From the NCBI GenBank assembly GCA_949987705.1, contig OX465282.1, positions 98,010,070 to 98,074,069 of the forward strand: a stretch of DNA of 64,000 nt, written 5' to 3'. This DNA comes from Thereva unica. Taxonomy: Eukaryota > Arthropoda > Insecta > Diptera > Therevidae. Under the pieces are notes generated by a model. The model saw nothing but the letters and a program-made list of their open reading frames with translations. It was not told where the DNA came from and did not search any database. Of the stretch, positions 1 through 11,171 are shown piece by piece; the first letter of the stretch is position 1, and every line of letters starts with the position of its first letter. The position numbers and the translations under genes were made by a program.

Positions 1-74
1 TCAAAAATGTTTATTCTTCAAACTAAAAATGTTTATTCCTCACGAAATACAAAAACTTAGCACATACACTCTCT

Positions 75-232
75 GATCCCTGTGCTGACAGTCGTAATTT
101 TACTGAAACGACCATTTCTTCAACTTAAACGACTTGTCACGCCACTCGACCCCCAGCACACCAACTAAAAAACGAAACGACAACGACATATACATGCGAC
201 TGTCATATGACTTGACTTTCAGCACAGGGGCC
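75..232. repeat. Foldback MITE-like element, GGCCCCTGTGCTGA family
   Basis: The left end reads CCCTGTGCTGACAGTCG and the right end GACTTTCAGCACAGGGGCC, which are imperfect inverted repeats. The same inverted ends recur inside the repeat units near 10044-10140, 10490-10590 and 11030-11045, so this is a dispersed family. There is no coding capacity and no clear target duplication, and the left end has diverged. Superfamily not assigned. Confidence 0.6.
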
Positions 233-255
233 AATAACCTCTTATAAGTTAGTGG

Positions 256-540
256 CTGAAGTTTACACCTTCTAGATCGGCTCTGACGGTTTCTAGTTCA
301 ATTTCGAGTTTTTCCAGAATATTTGCCTTGATCAAAGATTCGAGGTTTTCGAAATCATTCCTTACATTTTCTTTATGTTATCCAGTTTTTTGTCAGCAGA
401 AAGGGAGAATTATTTGATTTTCTGGTCCAGCTGGTTCCTCTGTTCTTCCATAGAATCTTTGAGGTCTGCGATCGAACGCTCATGAACTACTGTAAACAAT
501 TCTTGTTCATCTTTTGAAGGCTGAAATTTGCCACTTGCAA
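256..540 (-). pseudogene. Degraded coiled-coil ORF fragment, unknown
   Basis: Read on the minus strand, this stretch gives a heptad-like, charged segment (for example SIADLKDSMEEQRNQLDQ) that ends in several in-frame stops. It resembles the coiled-coil part of a retroelement ORF1 or a transposon accessory protein, but I do not recognise the family. No start codon or splice structure was found. The flanks 233-255 and 541-818 contain nothing I can assign. Confidence 0.25.
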
Positions 541-818
541 ATTAATATCTCATACTATTAAATTCTATTTATCGCTTTTTAATTCACTTTCGCTTTAGGT
601 CAAACCGACTTTTTAAACGCCTGCAAGTCCCTTTTATATATTCAAGTGAAGTTTCAGAGCTTTCTATCCTATACTGGAAACTACTAGAAAATTCTTTTTC
701 GAGAAAATACGAAGCTTTTTCCGTTCGTTTTCATTCTAATAGATGGCGCCATGCATGGTGGAACAATCGTAAAATTCAAAATCTAATCAACAACTTCTAA
801 CAAACAGATGGCGCATAA

Positions 819-2489
819 TTGATCAGAGTATTATTAAAAAATTCACTTTTCACAATGAAGAATATGACGAGGGCCTCCGCACGACTCATGGGAAAAAAGG
901 CTACACCCACGTCTAAAACAAATGATGGTCCCAAAAGGACGGAAGTAGGTACGATTTCTAATGAACAAAGACTAAAGAATCTTCGATTAAAAAGGAACAG
1001 TGTGGTTCCAACAAAGGAAAAAAGAGAGTTGGCTCAAACTCCCCAGCCCACTTCGCCACAACCGAGCACAAGTTCCTCAGTTATCCCGAAACAAAATGTT
1101 TTTTTTTATGTGATAGACTAGAGGCTTAGGGAAAGCCCCTTTGTACTGTTCGACAACCTATTTTTTCGTATAGAATGTCGAACAGCAGCTCTAGCCGGAA
1201 GATAGAGAGTAGAAAGAGACAGAGAAGTAGGAAGGAGCTGCCACAACCTAGCCGCGACAAACCAATAGTAAAGCCTTCTGTGATTTCGGATAAAGCTAAA
1301 TCCACACCGATGGGTTACATTGAGCAAGACTCGGGGCCCTTTCATGTCCTTGTACAAAAAACCAACCCTCTAGACGAAATGGTAAAAGATCTAAATCCAC
1401 TCTCCTTGGTCAAATGCCTAATAAGGGCCTCCACCACTGGTGTTACACACATCGCAAGGTTGGCACCGGGTAAATGCAGAATTACTTTTGACAATGCAAC
1501 CAATGCCAATAATTTCATTCGAAACTGCCCCCTGGATACAAAATTCAGGGCATTCATTCCCTTAGGATTTATGGCCACCCCAGTACTTATTCATCGAATT
1601 GATGAAGACTTAACTGAGGAAGAATTGTTGGAGGCCCTCAGAGAGAGCAATCCCTCTCTAGACATCAAAAAAGTTTTTAGAATAATCTGGAAAAGGAAAA
1701 TGGAGGCAAATATTTTAACTACTGTGACTAACAAAGTCAAAGTATATATAGGAGGAAAGGTTATCCCAGAGAAACTTAAACTTAACCTATACTTTTCAAC
1801 CTTTAATATAAATAGATTTGTTTATGCTCCGTCGAGATGCTTTAAGTGCCAACGATTTGGTCACCTTAGTCGCTTCTGCAAATCAAAATGGAAGTTTTGT
1901 GGAAGATGCGGAGAGGTGAACTGCAATGAGGGCAGGCAATGCAGTAAAGAGGAAAAGTGTGTGAACTGCAAAGGCAACCATAGTGCCTTTGACAAAATAT
2001 GCCCAATTTGGCTGAGTGAAAAGGGAATCGTTGAGATAATGAGACGTGGTGGCTACTCAAGAAAGGATGCCTTGAGGATATTCAAATCTAAAAACAGAAC
2101 CCAAACAAGACTCAGCCTCAAGGAGAAAGCCATCCAACGCGAAGATGGTCCACAAGTATCTAGAAAGGAAACAGCTAATTCAAAGCCACCCCAACACAGA
2201 GATAATCTCAAAAAGATATCAAAGGATCCCCAGTCAAATAATGCAAATGGAGAATTGGTTAAAAGAAAGAAAACCTCTCAAGATCCCACTCCTATGAAAA
2301 ATCAAAGTCCCACAATGTGCACAGCTTAGAAGCCAACAGCTTTCAGGAGTCGGATCTTGACTATTCCGTGGACCTTGATAAGTTTGAACTCTATTTCAAC
2401 GGTTTTCTAAAAGATGCGCGTACCAAGGAAAATACGCTCGTAGGACGGACCAGCTGTGGGCCAATTGATCCAAAAAATGTAGAACACTG
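819..2489 (+). pseudogene. LINE ORF1 (Gag-like, CCHC zinc knuckles), frameshifted
   Basis: The main open stretch, 1175-2329 (384 codons), has an N-terminal basic region, a middle nucleic-acid-binding domain of the kind seen in Jockey/I-clade ORF1 proteins, and three consecutive cysteine-rich knuckles at about residues 218-270 (CFKCQRFGHLSRFC, then CGRCGEVNCNEGRQC, then CVNCKGNHSAFDKIC). This is the hallmark of insect non-LTR ORF1, an RNA-binding chaperone. A second frame, 819-1121, precedes it and may be the original N terminus. After the stop at 2329 the +1 frame stays open to 2489, suggesting a frameshift near the C terminus. No reverse transcriptase follows, so ORF2 has been lost or replaced by the insertions that follow. 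Confidence 0.75.
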
Positions 2490-2676
2490 ACAGGGGTGCT
2501 TGTATCGATGAACAACCATCTGTGCCCTCGTTGAACATGACTAGTCCTTATCTGGTTTGAATCTCAGAACTTCTGAACAGGGGGAGGACCCTTACAATTC
2601 ACTGCTTTTAGCCCTATGGAGCAAAGTCTCCGACACTAAGGCGCCCACTGATCATTTAGCCTTTTTGGTAAAATTT

Positions 2677-2779
2677 TTTATTAATCAATGACAATGACTA
2701 ATTTTATTGTTAGCTTATGAATTATTTATTAATCAATGACAATGACTAAATTTTTTTTTTGTTAGCTTTTGAATTATTT
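2677..2779. repeat. Tandem duplication, 48-bp period, about two units
   Basis: The phrase TTTATTAATCAATGACAATG begins at 2677 and again at 2725, followed each time by a T-rich run, TTGTTAGCTT and TGAATTATTTA. The stretch lies in the non-coding tail after the LINE ORF1 and directly before the MITE at 2786. Confidence 0.8.
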
Positions 2780-2785
2780 ATACAT

Positions 2786-3044
2786 GAGGCGTGCAGTTGC
2801 AAAACTCGCTAACTGCAAGTTAAGTAATTTTGAGAAAAACGCCAAAAGCTTTTGAATTACTTTGGCTTTTCTTTGGCTTTTGAATTAACTATTGATGTTT
2901 GACAGCTGGAAAAATACGCCTTATGAGCAAATTTTGAACAAAAATATAGTTCAAATGGTAGAACATAACCTAAAGAGTAATTTGGCATCGTTAACTCATT
3001 TTTTTCAAAAAGTGCAGTTAGCGAGTTTTGCAACTGCACGCCTC
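2786..3044. mobile_element. MITE with long terminal inverted repeats and ACAT duplication
   Basis: The ends GAGGCGTGCAGTTGCAAAAC and GTTTTGCAACTGCACGCCTC are perfect inverted repeats, and the match continues inward for over 30 bp (CTCGCTAACTGCA). ACAT flanks both sides (2782-2785 and 3045-3048), giving a likely 4-bp target duplication. The element is 259 bp and non-coding. If the first T is counted inside the element the duplication becomes shorter, so the superfamily is left open. Confidence 0.85.
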
Positions 3045-3261
3045 ACATATTAGGCACAGCAGCCCACTAAACCTTGTAAAGACTTTTTAATACAAACGTA
3101 TACAAGACGACATCCCCACTGACTTGGCCCATCAGACTGGGATTGACGATCAGAGAGAGAGTTTTTTCTTTTTGAAAAAAAAAGGAAAAAAAGGCCGATA
3201 CACTAGTTGTTATCATCAAAGACTCTTGGTTATTATAGCCGCAAGGCTCGTACCAGTAAGA
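3045..3261 (+). other. Probable LINE 3' region interrupted by the copia element
   Basis: This non-coding stretch runs up to the copia target site TAAGA and continues after the copia element (8070 onward) through AGCTTTGCTAAGCTTAATC into a (CAA)n run at 8108-8126. A short 3' tail of CAA units is typical of some I-superfamily LINEs, so this is probably the 3' end of the ORF1-bearing LINE upstream. The assignment is by position only. Confidence 0.35.
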
Positions 3262-3459
3262 TGTTGGAATTTAATGAAATTCACTTGCCGATTAGTTTCA
3301 TAAATCTGGTAGGCATGGAATAAAATCTAAGTTTACATTTTATGTGAAAAAACAAAATCATAATTATTTCATTTTGCTACCAGTAGGAACGTGTCAAAAT
3401 AAAATCGATTAATTTAAAATAACTTTAATTGTGTTTGAATTAATACCCATATACCAACA
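3262..3459 (+). repeat. Copia 5' LTR
   Basis: 198 bp, TGTTGGAATTTAATGAAATT at the start and CCATATACCAACA at the end. It is identical in length to the 3' copy and carries the transcription signals of the element by family analogy. Confidence 0.95.
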
Positions 3460-3473
3460 GGTTATGGGCCCAG
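3460..3473 (+). promoter_or_regulatory. Copia primer-binding site matching the initiator tRNA-Met anticodon arm
   Basis: GGTTATGGGCCCAG directly abuts the 5' LTR. Its complement CTGGGCCCATAACC is the conserved anticodon stem-loop of eukaryotic initiator methionine tRNA, not the tRNA 3' end. Drosophila copia is known to prime from an internally cut half-tRNA in this way, so the same mechanism is inferred here. Confidence 0.85.
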
Positions 3474-3545
3474 TTGATTCAAATAATTAATTATATTAAA
3501 AGAGATAAAATAATAAAATAATTTATTATTCAAATAAAATACAAA

Positions 3546-6500
3546 ATGGATAATATAAAAACTAAAAGAAATATTAAACCAATCGATGGGGAAAAATACA
3601 GTGTGTGGAAATTTAGAATACGCAGTTTCTTTAGTGAACTTGATATCCTAAAAGTGGTCGACGAAAAAATTCCAGAACCAGTAACTGCAGACTGGAAAAA
3701 ATCTGATAGAATTGCCAAAAATATTATAATAGAGTATTTATCATATTCTTTTCTTGGATTCGTCCAAAATGAAAGTACCGCAAAGGAAACATTTAAAAAG
3801 TTAGACGATATTTACGAAAGAAAAAGTTTAGCAACCGAACTAGCAATCAGGAAAAAACTACTTGGGTTAAAATTGCAGGGCGACATGCAATTAAATAAAC
3901 ATTTTACAACTTTCGATGATTTAACAACTGAGCTACTAGCTGCAGGAGCAAAATTGGATGAAACTGATAAAGTTTCACACTTATTACTAACACTACCATT
4001 TTCTTATGATGGTGTAATAACGGCAATCGAAACCTTATCTGAAGACAACTTAACTTTGGCCTTCGTTAAAACCAGACTTCTAGATCACGAGGTAAAATTA
4101 ACAAGGGAAAATAGTGATACAAGTGTTGTTAAAGTGCTCCAAGCGAATAATGAACAAAAATTGATTCGTAAAGGAAACAACTTTTATAATAAAAAGTATT
4201 TTAAAAATGGACATAAAGGATTCAAAAAACATTTTCAATCAAAAAACTATATCGTGAAAAGTGTTGAGTGTCACTACTGTGGTCGAAGAGGACATTATAA
4301 GGATGATTGTTTCTATTATAAAAGAACACAACAAAATAATTCGGAACATGGAAGGACTGTGAACAACATTGAAATGACTACCCCTTTATCATCTAACTCA
4401 GGCACTGCTGGATTTGCGTTTATGACAGGATATTATCAAAATGGACATAAAGATGGAATAACCTTTTTGCTTGATTCAGGTGCATCAGATCATCTCATTA
4501 ATAATGACAATTTATTTCAGAGTTTCATCGAATTAAATCCACCAATCAAGATTTCAGTAGCTAAAAACTGCACTTTTATAACTGCTACAAAAAAGGGGAT
4601 AGTGCGCATCACAAGCAATATGGGTATAAAAGGCGTTCTTGAGGATGTTCTTTATTGCCGAGACGTACCACAAAATTTACTATCCGTAAGAAAAATCCAA
4701 CAAGCAGGATTGAATGTAGTTTTCAATCAAAGAGGAGTTGAGATAGTTAAAGACGGTGAGATAATAATGAAAGGTAAGACTGTCAATAATTTATTTGTTA
4801 TTGATTTCATAGTTGATGTGCATAAAGTAAACTCTAGTTTCAAAGTTTGCAATATTACAAATTATGATTATATGGTATGGCATCAACGGCTAGGTCATAT
4901 AAGCAAATTTAATTTTTTGAAATTACAAAATGATCAAATGGTTAATGATGTTAAGTATATTAGAAATATACATACAAATGATGATATATGTGAAGCTTGC
5001 ATACATGGAAAACAAGCAAAATTACCTTTCAATAAAAATAAAGATAAGGAGCATATAAAGCGACCATTATTTATTGTACATTCTGATGTCGCTGGTCCAG
5101 TGACTCCTCCAACTATAGATAATAAAAATTATTTTGCGATCTTCATAGATCAATATACACATTACTGTGTTACATATTTAATCAAGTTTAAATCTGATGT
5201 TTTTATAGTTTTTAAAGATTTTGTTGCTAAGAGCGAATCTCATTTTAATCTGAAATTGGTATATTTATATTGTGATAATGGGGGAGAATATTTGTCGGGT
5301 GAGATGAGGGAGTATTGTATACAGAAGGGCATAAGTTATCATTTGACAGTTCCACATACTCCTCAATTAAATGGAGTGTCAGAACGAATGATCAGGACAT
5401 TAACAGAAAAGGCTCGCACTATGTTAACCGGTGCTAAATTGGAGAAAATATTTTGGGGAGAAAGTATATTAACTGCTACATACTTAATTAACTTATCTCC
5501 AACGAAAGCCATAAAAGAAAATAAAACACCTTAAGAATTATGGCATAACAAAAAGCCTCAAATAAAATTTTTAAGAATTTTTGGTTCAACTGCTTATGTT
5601 CATAATAAAACGAGGAGAGCAAAATTTGATAAAAAGTCCTGGAAGTGTATATTAGTTGGCTATCAGCCTAATGGGTATAAAGTCTGGGATGTAGAACATG
5701 AAAGATTTATAATTGTAAGAGATGTTATATTTGATGAAAAAAACTTCATGAAAACCAGACCAGTATTGACATTGAAAGGAATTAGTTGTAAAAATTCCTA
5801 CAATGAAACTGATGCATCTGACATTAGGTCAAAATCAGTAGAAAGAAGTTCAATTGGTGAAATTGAACACATGGTTATAGATAAAAAATCTGATAATGTT
5901 AAATCAGATGAGGTGGAACTGAAAACAAAAGAAAAATTTGTTAAGAGGTTAAAAAAAGATAACGAGCCTAATGATCCAGAAGTAGACAATGCTTTGTCAT
6001 CTCATGATGATACAGAAAGAACCCTTAATTTTCAACCAAGAAAAAGTGCAAGGATTAAAAATCTTCCTCCTATTTCTTATAATGAATTAGATTCAAAATT
6101 TAATTATATTTTCAGTGCACAATCCATTATGTATAAAATTCCTCAATCCTATAGAGAAATCGAAGCTAGAGACGATAAAGAAAAATGGATGCATGCTATA
6201 AATGAAGAAATTAACTCATTGTTAGTTAATAACATTTGGTCTTTAGTACCAAAGCCAAAAGATAAAAATATCGTAGATTGCAAGTGGGTGTTTTCAATTA
6301 AAAATGATGAATTTGGAAATCTAATGAAATATAAGGCACGACTTGTTGCGCGTGGATTTACACAAGAATATTTAGCTGACTATGATTCCACTTTTGCCCC
6401 AGTTGCTAGAATAACAAGTTTTCGATTAATGGTAGCTTTTGCAAATCAATATAAGTTATTAATACATCATATGGATGTAAAAACTGCATTTTTAAATGGT

Positions 6501-7679
6501 ATCTTAAAAGAAGAAGTTTATATAAAAGCTCCAGAAGGCATAAAAAATATTAATAATTATGTTTGTAAATTAAACAAAGCGATTTATGGTTTGAAACAGT
6601 CGGCAAGGTGTTGGTTCGAAACATTTCAAAAAGTTTTGCTAGAAAAAGGATTTATAAATTCACCTGTCGACTACTGCATTCATATTTTAGATAGAGGCCA
6701 TGTTTCAAGAAATATTTATACTGTACTCTATGTTGATGATTTAGTGATTATCACTGAGAATATAGATACAATGAATAGATTTAAAAACTATTTAATGAAA
6801 AAATTTTCTATGACAGATTTAAGAGAAATAAAATTATTTCTAGGAATTAGAATTGAAAGGAGTAACAATAAAATTACTTTAAGTCAAAGTTCTTACATAG
6901 AAACAGTCCTGAAAAAATTTAATATGTATGACAGTAAACCTGTTAGTACACCTTTGCCAAGTAAATTAAATTTTATAGAATTAAATTCAAACGAGAACCA
7001 CGAATCACCATGTCAGAGTCTTATTGGATGTTTGATGTATATAATGATATGTACTCGCCCCGACTTATGTGTAGCAATAAATCTCTTAAGTAGATACGCA
7101 AATAAAAATAATAAAGAGCTTTGGAAATATTTAAAAGGGGTACTAAGATATTTAAAAGGCTCTGTTGACTTGAAATTAACATATTGTATAAAAAATGATT
7201 ACAATGATATTTTAACGGGCTATGTGGATTCTGATTGGGGAGGTAGTGAAGTAAATGATAAGAAGAGTGCAACGGGCTACTTATTTAAATTATTTGAGGA
7301 ATGCACAATTTGCTGGAATACTAAAAAACAAGCATCAGTAGCAACCTCATCTACTGAAGCAGAATATATGGCACTTTTTGAAGGTGTTAAAGAAGCTATT
7401 TGGTTAAAGTCATTGGCAAAAAGTATAAACTTATGTATATCTAAGCCAATCATAATATATGAAGACAATAATGTATGTATAAGTATAGCAAATAACCCGA
7501 CAAATCACAAAAGATCAAAACATATAGATATAAAATACCATTTTTCTCGAGAGCAAATAAATAATAATGTAATCAAACTTAAATATATTCCTACAGGTGA
7601 TCAACAAGCAGATGCATTTACTAAACCATTATCGGCAGTAAAATTCTTGGAATTTAGAGATAAGATAGGTTTAAAATAA
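3546..7679 (+). pseudogene. Copia Gag-Pol polyprotein with one in-frame stop
   Basis: A single frame runs from the ATG at 3546 to the stop at 7679 and is interrupted only by TAA at 5532-5534, where the copia integrase motif TP-Y-ELW would need a tyrosine codon. The next frame, from 5535 through the ATG at 5748, is in phase. In order: Gag with one CCHC knuckle (residue about 242, CHYCGRRGHYKDDC), aspartic protease (LLDSGASDH, catalytic Asp about residue 310), integrase with HHCC zinc motif and DDE core (HSDVAGP, YCDNGGEY), reverse transcriptase (LYVDD at about residue 1061) and RNase H (YVDSDWGG, STEAEYMA). The 1377-residue length is close to Drosophila copia. As it stands the product would end after integrase, so the copy is probably non-autonomous. 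Confidence 0.95.
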
Positions 7680-7866
7680 TATTTAATTTTTGTTTAAATG
7701 TATTGCTAATTTTTTTAAATGGCCTGGTTGGGTTTTTCTGGGTTTTCCCAATCCTTTGCAACAAATGTTGGGTCATAAGTAATTTCCCAGAAATAAAAAA
7801 ATAATAGAATGTATCCTTATTTTAAAACTAAATTGTTTTGTAAATCGATTTATTTTTGAGGGGGCG

Positions 7867-8064
7867 TGTTGGAATTTAATGAAATTCACTTGCCGATTAG
7901 TTTCATAAATCTGGTAGGCATGGAATAAAATCTAAGTTTACATTTTATGTGAAAAAACAAAATCACAATTATTTCATTTTGCTACCAGTAGGAACGTGTC
8001 AAAATAAAATCGATTAATTTAAAATAACTTTAATTGTGTTTGAATTAATACCCATATACCAACA
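7867..8064 (+). repeat. Copia 3' LTR
   Basis: 198 bp, preceded by the purine-rich tract TGAGGGGGCG at 7857-7866 and followed by the TAAGA target duplication. Confidence 0.95.
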
Positions 8065-8459
8065 TAAGAGACCCAGTGGGTCCACTAGCTTTGCTAAGCT
8101 TAATCTACAACAACAACAACAACAAAAAATTCACTTCAAACACAGGCACAGGACCTTTCCCTACTTGCACACTTTTACATATGTTTTGAATATTTTGCAC
8201 GTATATACTTTTGCACAGCGCAATCAGCGAAAAACTTGCTTGCGGGACCCCGTCCATTGAGCGGTTGGTATATTCGAGGACGGGAGTGGCATTCGGGTAA
8301 AAAAGAATTTAAGGCGACCTGAGATCCCAATAAGTCGGCCTTGGATATGTATTGTGAAATAAACTACATGGAAATGCAGATGCAGAAAAATATTAATTTT
8401 TTATATCTTACAGTAACTAACTTTAAAAAATAATGAATTCCTTGTAATACTCAAATGGC
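8065..8459. other. Non-coding flank with a (CAA)n run, otherwise unassigned
   Basis: The first 65 bases look like a LINE 3' tail ending in CAA repeats. From 8130 to 8459 I see no long frame, inverted repeat or RNA gene. Confidence 0.4.
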
Positions 8460-9171
8460 ACCAGTGTTTCTGGCAAGGATGCTGAGCTCTTTGCAGACAT
8501 TAAAAACTTACATCAGATTGCTCATCGTCCAACTCGGGTCCCTGAAGTTGCAGGCCAAGGATCCCATCTCCTTGACCTATTTCTTATTCCCACCCTACTA
8601 GATACTCTGTCGAAGTTGACACTCCTCTGGGCAACTCGGACCACAACCTAGTAAGTGCTTATTTCCCATATCCATCGTCTGCCCCAACCATACCAGTTCC
8701 TAAACGAACCGTTTGGCACTATGGGAAAGCCAACTGGCTGGGGCTCATCCGCTTCTTCCAAGCCACTGACTGGAATTTGTGTCTCCGTCTCGCCCACCCC
8801 AGCTCCGTCGCTCTCTGTATCACGATAGTTATACAGGTGGGAATACGTTTATTCATCCCACATTCAACCAAGTCTATAAAGCCACGTCGGAATAGATGGT
8901 TTAATGGGGAGTGTATGAACGCGATAAAATTGAAAGAAGCCGCCTTCAGAGCGTACAGGCGATCCCCGAACGAGTCACTTCGACGCGAGTATATTAGGTT
9001 CCTCCTGTACCTCCACCATCAGGAAAGTCAAATCATCTTTTGATGACAGGTTGAGAAGTAAGTTTCTCAATACTACCACCCGCAGTAAAAATTTCTGGTC
9101 CTTGGTAACTTCCATCAAGAATTTTACCTCCTCCACAACACCTCCCTTCATTCACAATGATGAGGTGATAA

Positions 9172-9196
9172 CACTGACATATAGTATATGTCAGTG
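9172..9196. mobile_element. 25-bp perfect palindrome with 8-bp GGTGATAA duplication (minimal hAT-type insertion)
   Basis: CACTGACATATA, one central G, then the exact reverse complement. GGTGATAA lies immediately on both sides (9164-9171 and 9197-9204). The first 14 bases, CACTGACATATAGT, are the terminal repeat of the 449-bp element that starts at 9250, which also has an 8-bp duplication. This looks like two hAT ends joined with almost no interior. Confidence 0.85.
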
Positions 9197-9249
9197 GGTG
9201 ATAACAGAAAGCAATTCTAAGGCCGGTTTATTAGCATCTCTGTTCGCCT

Positions 9250-9698
9250 CACTGACATATAGTAATGGACTGCTAAATAAGCAAAATCCCATACAAAAAA
9301 GTGGCACCAAAAACTATTGCTGACTCGCTCCCACGTTAAATTCCAATGAACTGTAATCGTCAGCGCATATCAGCAATGTAAACATAATAAGAAAAAAATA
9401 GACAGGTATAGTTTTCATTCTTCTGCCTCACTCTTGAGCTATTTTAAAAAGTCCGTTAAACAGGGAAAATAACTGTCACAGTTTTGGAATAAATACATTT
9501 ATTTAATGAAAAAACTGCTAATAAATATAAATGAGTGATGGAAATTAATTTCTATTAATTATAACAGACATCTTATCACTTATTTTCGCCTAAATTCGAA
9601 GAAAAATTTTTTGTTTACATGAAAAAGGTTTTCTATTTCTGGAGAAAAATGGTGCCATTCAGCATTGTCAATTAGCAGTCCATTACTATATGTCAGTG
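9250..9698. mobile_element. hAT-type MITE, 449 bp, GTTCGCCT duplication
   Basis: Terminal inverted repeats CACTGACATATAGTAATGGA and TCCATTACTATATGTCAGTG extend further inward as perfect copies (CTGCTAA / TTAGCAG). GTTCGCCT is duplicated at 9242-9249 and 9699-9706, the 8-bp signature of hAT transposases. No coding capacity. It lies inside LINE coding sequence. Confidence 0.95.
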
Positions 9699-9788
9699 GT
9701 TCGCCTCAAATTCTTCTCTACCCGATGCTGCTATACAACCTCTCTCCCTCGAGCGAACAGCTCATTCAATGGACGGAATTTTTTTCTG

Positions 9789-11124
9789 GGGCGGTATTTG
9801 GTTTCTCGATGGATCGACTCGACAAAAAAAGCTTCTCGATTTTCTTTAAGTTTCATATTTGGTTTCACGACCAAATCGGCAGCTAAGCGCAGCCATACAA
9901 AACCATCAAATTGGGTGGTATTACTTCAAGGCAGCAAACCACGTATATTTAATTAAAACAGAAATTGTTAAAAGTTTATTGTATGCATAAATTGAGCTTT
10001 TTAATAATCGTCAAAGGTCTTTATCGACACATAAAGAGACGATGGCCCCTGTGCTGAATGTCGAGTCGTGATTTGGGACAAGTTTTTTGAGCTGAAGAAA
10101 GTGGTATTTCAGACGAATTGCGACTTTCAGCATAGGGGGCTAAAGTCGCACTTAGCACTTCCACTCTAGGCCACTATGCTGAAAATCGTAATTCGATTAA
10201 AACGTCACTTTCTTCAACTCAAAAAGCTTGGGCCGTATTTGGTTTCTCGACACGATGGATCGACTCGACAAAAAAAGCTTCTCGATTTTCTTTAAGTTTC
10301 ATATTTGGTTTCACGACCAAATCGACAGCTAAGCGCAGCCATACAAAACCATCAAATTGGGTGGTATTACTTCAAGGCAGCAAACCACGTATATTTAATT
10401 AAAACAGAAATTGTTAAAAGTTTATTGTATGCATAAATTGAGCTTTTTAATAATCGTCAAAGGTCTTTATCGACACAGAAAGAGACGATGGCCCCTGTGC
10501 TGAATGTCGAGTCGTGATTTGGGACAAGTTTTTTGAGCTGAAGAAAGTGGTATTTCAGACGAATTGCGACTTTCAGCATAGGGGGCTAAAGTCGCACTTA
10601 GCACTTCCACTCTAGGCCACTATGCTGAAAATCGTAATTCGATTAAAACGTCACTTTCTTCAACTCAAAAAGCTTGGGCCGTATTTGGTTTCTCGACACG
10701 ATGGATCGACTCGACAAAAAAAGCTTCTCGATTTTCTTTAAGTTTCATATTTGGTTTCACGACCAAATCGACAGCTAAGCGCAGCCATACAAAACCATCA
10801 AATTGGGTGGTATTACTCCAAGGCAGTAAATCACGTATATTTAATTAAAATAGAAATTGTTAAAAGTTTATTGCATGCATAAATTGAGCTTTTTAATAAC
10901 AGTCAAACGTCTTTATCGACACGAAAAGACACGATATCGTGTCGCCAAATGCCAATTTTTATTTATCGACAGACGACAATGTCGACTCGAGAAACCAAAT
11001 ACGGCCCCTTGTCACAAATCACGACTCGACATTCAACACAGGGGCCGATATCGTGTCGCCAAATGCCAATTTTTATTTATCGACAGACGACAATGTCGTC
11101 GACTCGAGAAACCAAATACGGCCC
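9789..11124. mobile_element. GGG...CCC element, 1336 bp, CTG duplication, with internal 446-bp tandem repeats
   Basis: The ends GGGCGGTATTTGGTTTCTCGA (20 bases shared in inverted form) and CGAGAAACCAAATACGGCCC form inverted repeats. CTG flanks both sides (9786-9788 and 11125-11127), and removing one CTG restores the LINE frame (FFSG-FDMYF). Inside, a unit of about 446 bp begins near 9783, 10230 and 10676. Each unit holds an A/T-rich segment (TGTATGCATAAATTGAGC) and two GGCCCCTGTGCTGA-type foldback modules. At the right end a 100-bp piece, TATCGTGTCGCCAAATGCC onward, is also duplicated (10932 and 11047). No transposase is present. Confidence 0.85.
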
Positions 11125-11171
11125 CTGGATTCGACATGTATTTCGATGTCTCAAAGAGATAAAATACCCCC

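Larger units (their letters stand above)
3262..8064 (+). mobile_element. Copia (Ty1/copia) LTR retrotransposon, nearly intact
   Basis: Two 198-bp LTRs (3262-3459 and 7867-8064) begin TGTTGG and end CCAACA, and TAAGA is duplicated on each side (3257-3261 and 8065-8069). The LTRs differ at one position that I could see (CAAAATCATAATT versus CAAAATCACAATT), implying a recent insertion. A primer site follows the 5' LTR, a purine tract (GAGGGGGCG) precedes the 3' LTR, and one Gag-Pol frame of 1377 residues lies between, broken only by a stop at 5532. Confidence 0.97.
8460..11171 (+). pseudogene. Jockey-like LINE ORF2, 5' part (endonuclease end to RT linker), split by insertions
   Basis: Frames from about 8465 give the C-terminal half of an APE-type endonuclease (HRPTRVPEVAGQGSHLLDLF, then PLGNSDHNLVSA and KRTVWHYGKANW) with frameshifts, followed by the linker to reverse transcriptase. 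The coding sequence is interrupted at 9172, 9250 and 9789 by three insertions, each with clean target duplications, and resumes in the expected frame afterwards (SLPDAAIQPLSPSSEQLIQW at about 9713, then FFSGFDMYFDVSQRDKIPP up to 11171). The BEL element sits at 11172, and the same LINE resumes at 22610. It is an old dead copy whose reading frame serves as a ruler for the insertions. Confidence 0.85.
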
